Assembly (NCBI GenBank): GCA_964019425.1
Contig: OZ025786.1
Coordinates: 248,001-312,000, forward strand
Source of the DNA: Flectonema sp. DT1601
Taxonomy: Eukaryota; Euglenozoa; Diplonemea; Diplonemida; Diplonemidae
Direction: 5' to 3'
DNA length: 64,000 bases
The notes below the pieces were generated by a model. It did not search any database and had not been told where the DNA came from. It saw nothing but the letters and a program-made list of their open reading frames with translations. A program made the translations under genes and the position numbers. This document shows, piece by piece, positions 63,161 through 64,000 of the stretch. Position 1 is the first letter of the stretch; each line of letters starts with the position of its first letter.

Positions 63161-64000
63161 ATGTTGGAATTACAACTTAATAAGACAGGGAAGTATGAGA
63201 GCAAAGATAAGAACGGAGTCTGGTGGGTGGTAACCCTTACGAAAAACTTAGGTAGTGGAACATATCAGGCGAAAGTTCATGATGGAGTTGGAAGGATATG
63301 GCCTAAGGTTTACGAAAGCAATATAAGAGAAGCGCGGTCGCGAACACCTCCAATTATGCCAGACGTTGTGTGGGATTGTGATAAACCAGAAATTATTATT
63401 AATAAATCGTTGAAAAATCCGGTGAGGATATCTCAACCTGATAACGGCAGTGTAGGAGTCTTGGTAACAACAACTTCTCTTCCGGAACCTCAGACGTTCT
63501 CAAATGTTTTTAAAATTACTCCAACTAAGTCAAGAGCGTATCTAATATTCCAAGACGAGGAGATGCCTGAAGACGTCGAAGATGATGACTTCGTCCCATC
63601 TGAACTTCATTTTAAATTAGCAATGCCTGTCCCACAACATAGTATTTATCCAATCCTACGTCAGATGGCAGATGTTTGCGAAGCAGGACACAATTTCGGT
63701 GATGAACTACCGGACGTCTTAGAAGTATGGGAAAAACAAAAGTCTAAACAAGGACTATACTACTGGCATAACACTGAAACTAAAATGAACGCTTGGAAAG
63801 AGCCTTCTGAAGAGTTTAAAGAAGCTGTTTTTGAACGACAACTCCAACGAGCCATGGATGCCTCAGTAGCAAATGGATTACCTCGTGACGCTTCGGAAAC
63901 AGCTGCTGAACGTAATCGGCTTTTAGAAAAATTAAAGCAAACGGGATACAAAGAGGTTGAAGTAGGTGGTGATGGGAACTGTCAGTTTCGTTCTCTTGCG
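63161..64000 (+). CDS. WW-OTU deubiquitinase, N-terminal part (runs off the window)
   Basis: 280 codons are open to the window edge. Residues about 1-75 form a compact start (WWVVTLTKNLGSGTYQAKVHDG). About 188-216 is a WW domain (VWEKQKSKQGLYYWHNTETK, then NAWKEP) with both tryptophans and the YYW core. The last residues, EVGGDGNCQFRSLA, are the OTU cysteine-protease motif DGNCxFRS, with Asp271 and nucleophile Cys274. The catalytic His lies beyond the window. OTU enzymes cut ubiquitin chains; a WW domain would bind proline-rich partners. Identity of both domains is firm; completeness cannot be judged. Confidence 0.88.
   Translation, partial: MLELQLNKTGKYESKDKNGVWWVVTLTKNLGSGTYQAKVHDGVGRIWPKVYESNIREARSRTPPIMPDVVWDCDKPEIIINKSLKNPVRISQPDNGSVGVLVTTTSLPEPQTFSNVFKITPTKSRAYLIFQDEEMPEDVEDDDFVPSELHFKLAMPVPQHSIYPILRQMADVCEAGHNFGDELPDVLEVWEKQKSKQGLYYWHNTETKMNAWKEPSEEFKEAVFERQLQRAMDASVANGLPRDASETAAERNRLLEKLKQTGYKEVEVGGDGNCQFRSLA

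Noticed and set aside
1-64000. Retroelements, Polinton-like or other virus-derived elements, DNA transposons
   Set aside because: No reverse transcriptase, integrase, transposase or capsid-like frame and no long terminal repeats were seen.

Overview
This window looks like nuclear DNA of a free-living unicellular eukaryote, most likely a euglenozoan (kinetoplastid, diplonemid or euglenid relatives); that placement is an inference. It rests on four things visible in the sequence. All 26 genes lie on the + strand. Most start codons are preceded, within about 3 to 40 bases, by a CAG that usually follows a pyrimidine-rich stretch, as a spliced-leader (trans-splice) acceptor would be. An intron carries three copies of a 70-nt single-hairpin RNA with an AGA box at the fixed H/ACA position, a form known from Euglenozoa. 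The code is standard, with TAA, TAG and TGA all used as stops. Ordinary spliceosomal introns are also present (18 inferred): 13 begin GTATGT and most end in an A-rich ...AACAG. Long A and T tracts fill the spaces between genes and inside introns.

Layout, left to right. 1-9.1 kb: a Drp1/Vps1-type dynamin, a small zinc-binding protein, a methyltransferase-fold membrane protein whose intron holds the three small RNAs, and a large protein ending in an RluA-type pseudouridine synthase domain. 9.2-14.9 kb: a ubiquitin-like/ankyrin protein, a coiled-coil protein, a CaMK-type kinase fused to leucine-rich repeats, and a small membrane protein. 15.5-23 kb: a Na+/Ca2+ exchanger with two Calx-beta domains, a two-exon 84-residue membrane protein, a dual-specificity phosphatase and the ribonucleotide reductase small subunit. 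23.8-31.3 kb: a 1342-residue beta-helix protein, a PPR-like protein and a glutamine-rich winged-helix-like protein. 31.3-35 kb: a 3.7-kb stretch with no protein gene but several compact structured islands.

35-49.3 kb: a metacaspase-like protein that lacks the catalytic Cys and His, a SIRT6/7-type sirtuin, a zinc-binding protein, a tandem HMG-box protein, a TFIIIC subunit-6-like protein, an ArfGAP-like/RanBP2-zinc-finger/Q-rich endocytic protein, and a disordered protein. 50-58.7 kb: a four-exon gene for a roughly 2714-residue protein made mostly of a 12-residue DHK-containing repeat, with a recent tandem duplication of 2382 bp. 59-64 kb: an LSD1-type zinc finger protein, a tail-anchored fatty aldehyde dehydrogenase, and the start of a WW-OTU deubiquitinase that runs off the window.

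The genes do not form one pathway, as expected if they are co-transcribed only by position. Recurring themes are membrane traffic and ion handling (dynamin, ArfGAP, exchanger), regulation and ubiquitin or NAD signalling (OTU, ubiquitin-like, sirtuin, kinase, phosphatase), and RNA modification (H/ACA-like RNAs, RluA-like protein). Three enzyme-like proteins have lost a key catalytic residue (metacaspase, RluA, ArfGAP). I saw no virus-derived element, LTR element, reverse transcriptase or transposase, no tRNA or rRNA gene, and no CRISPR array.
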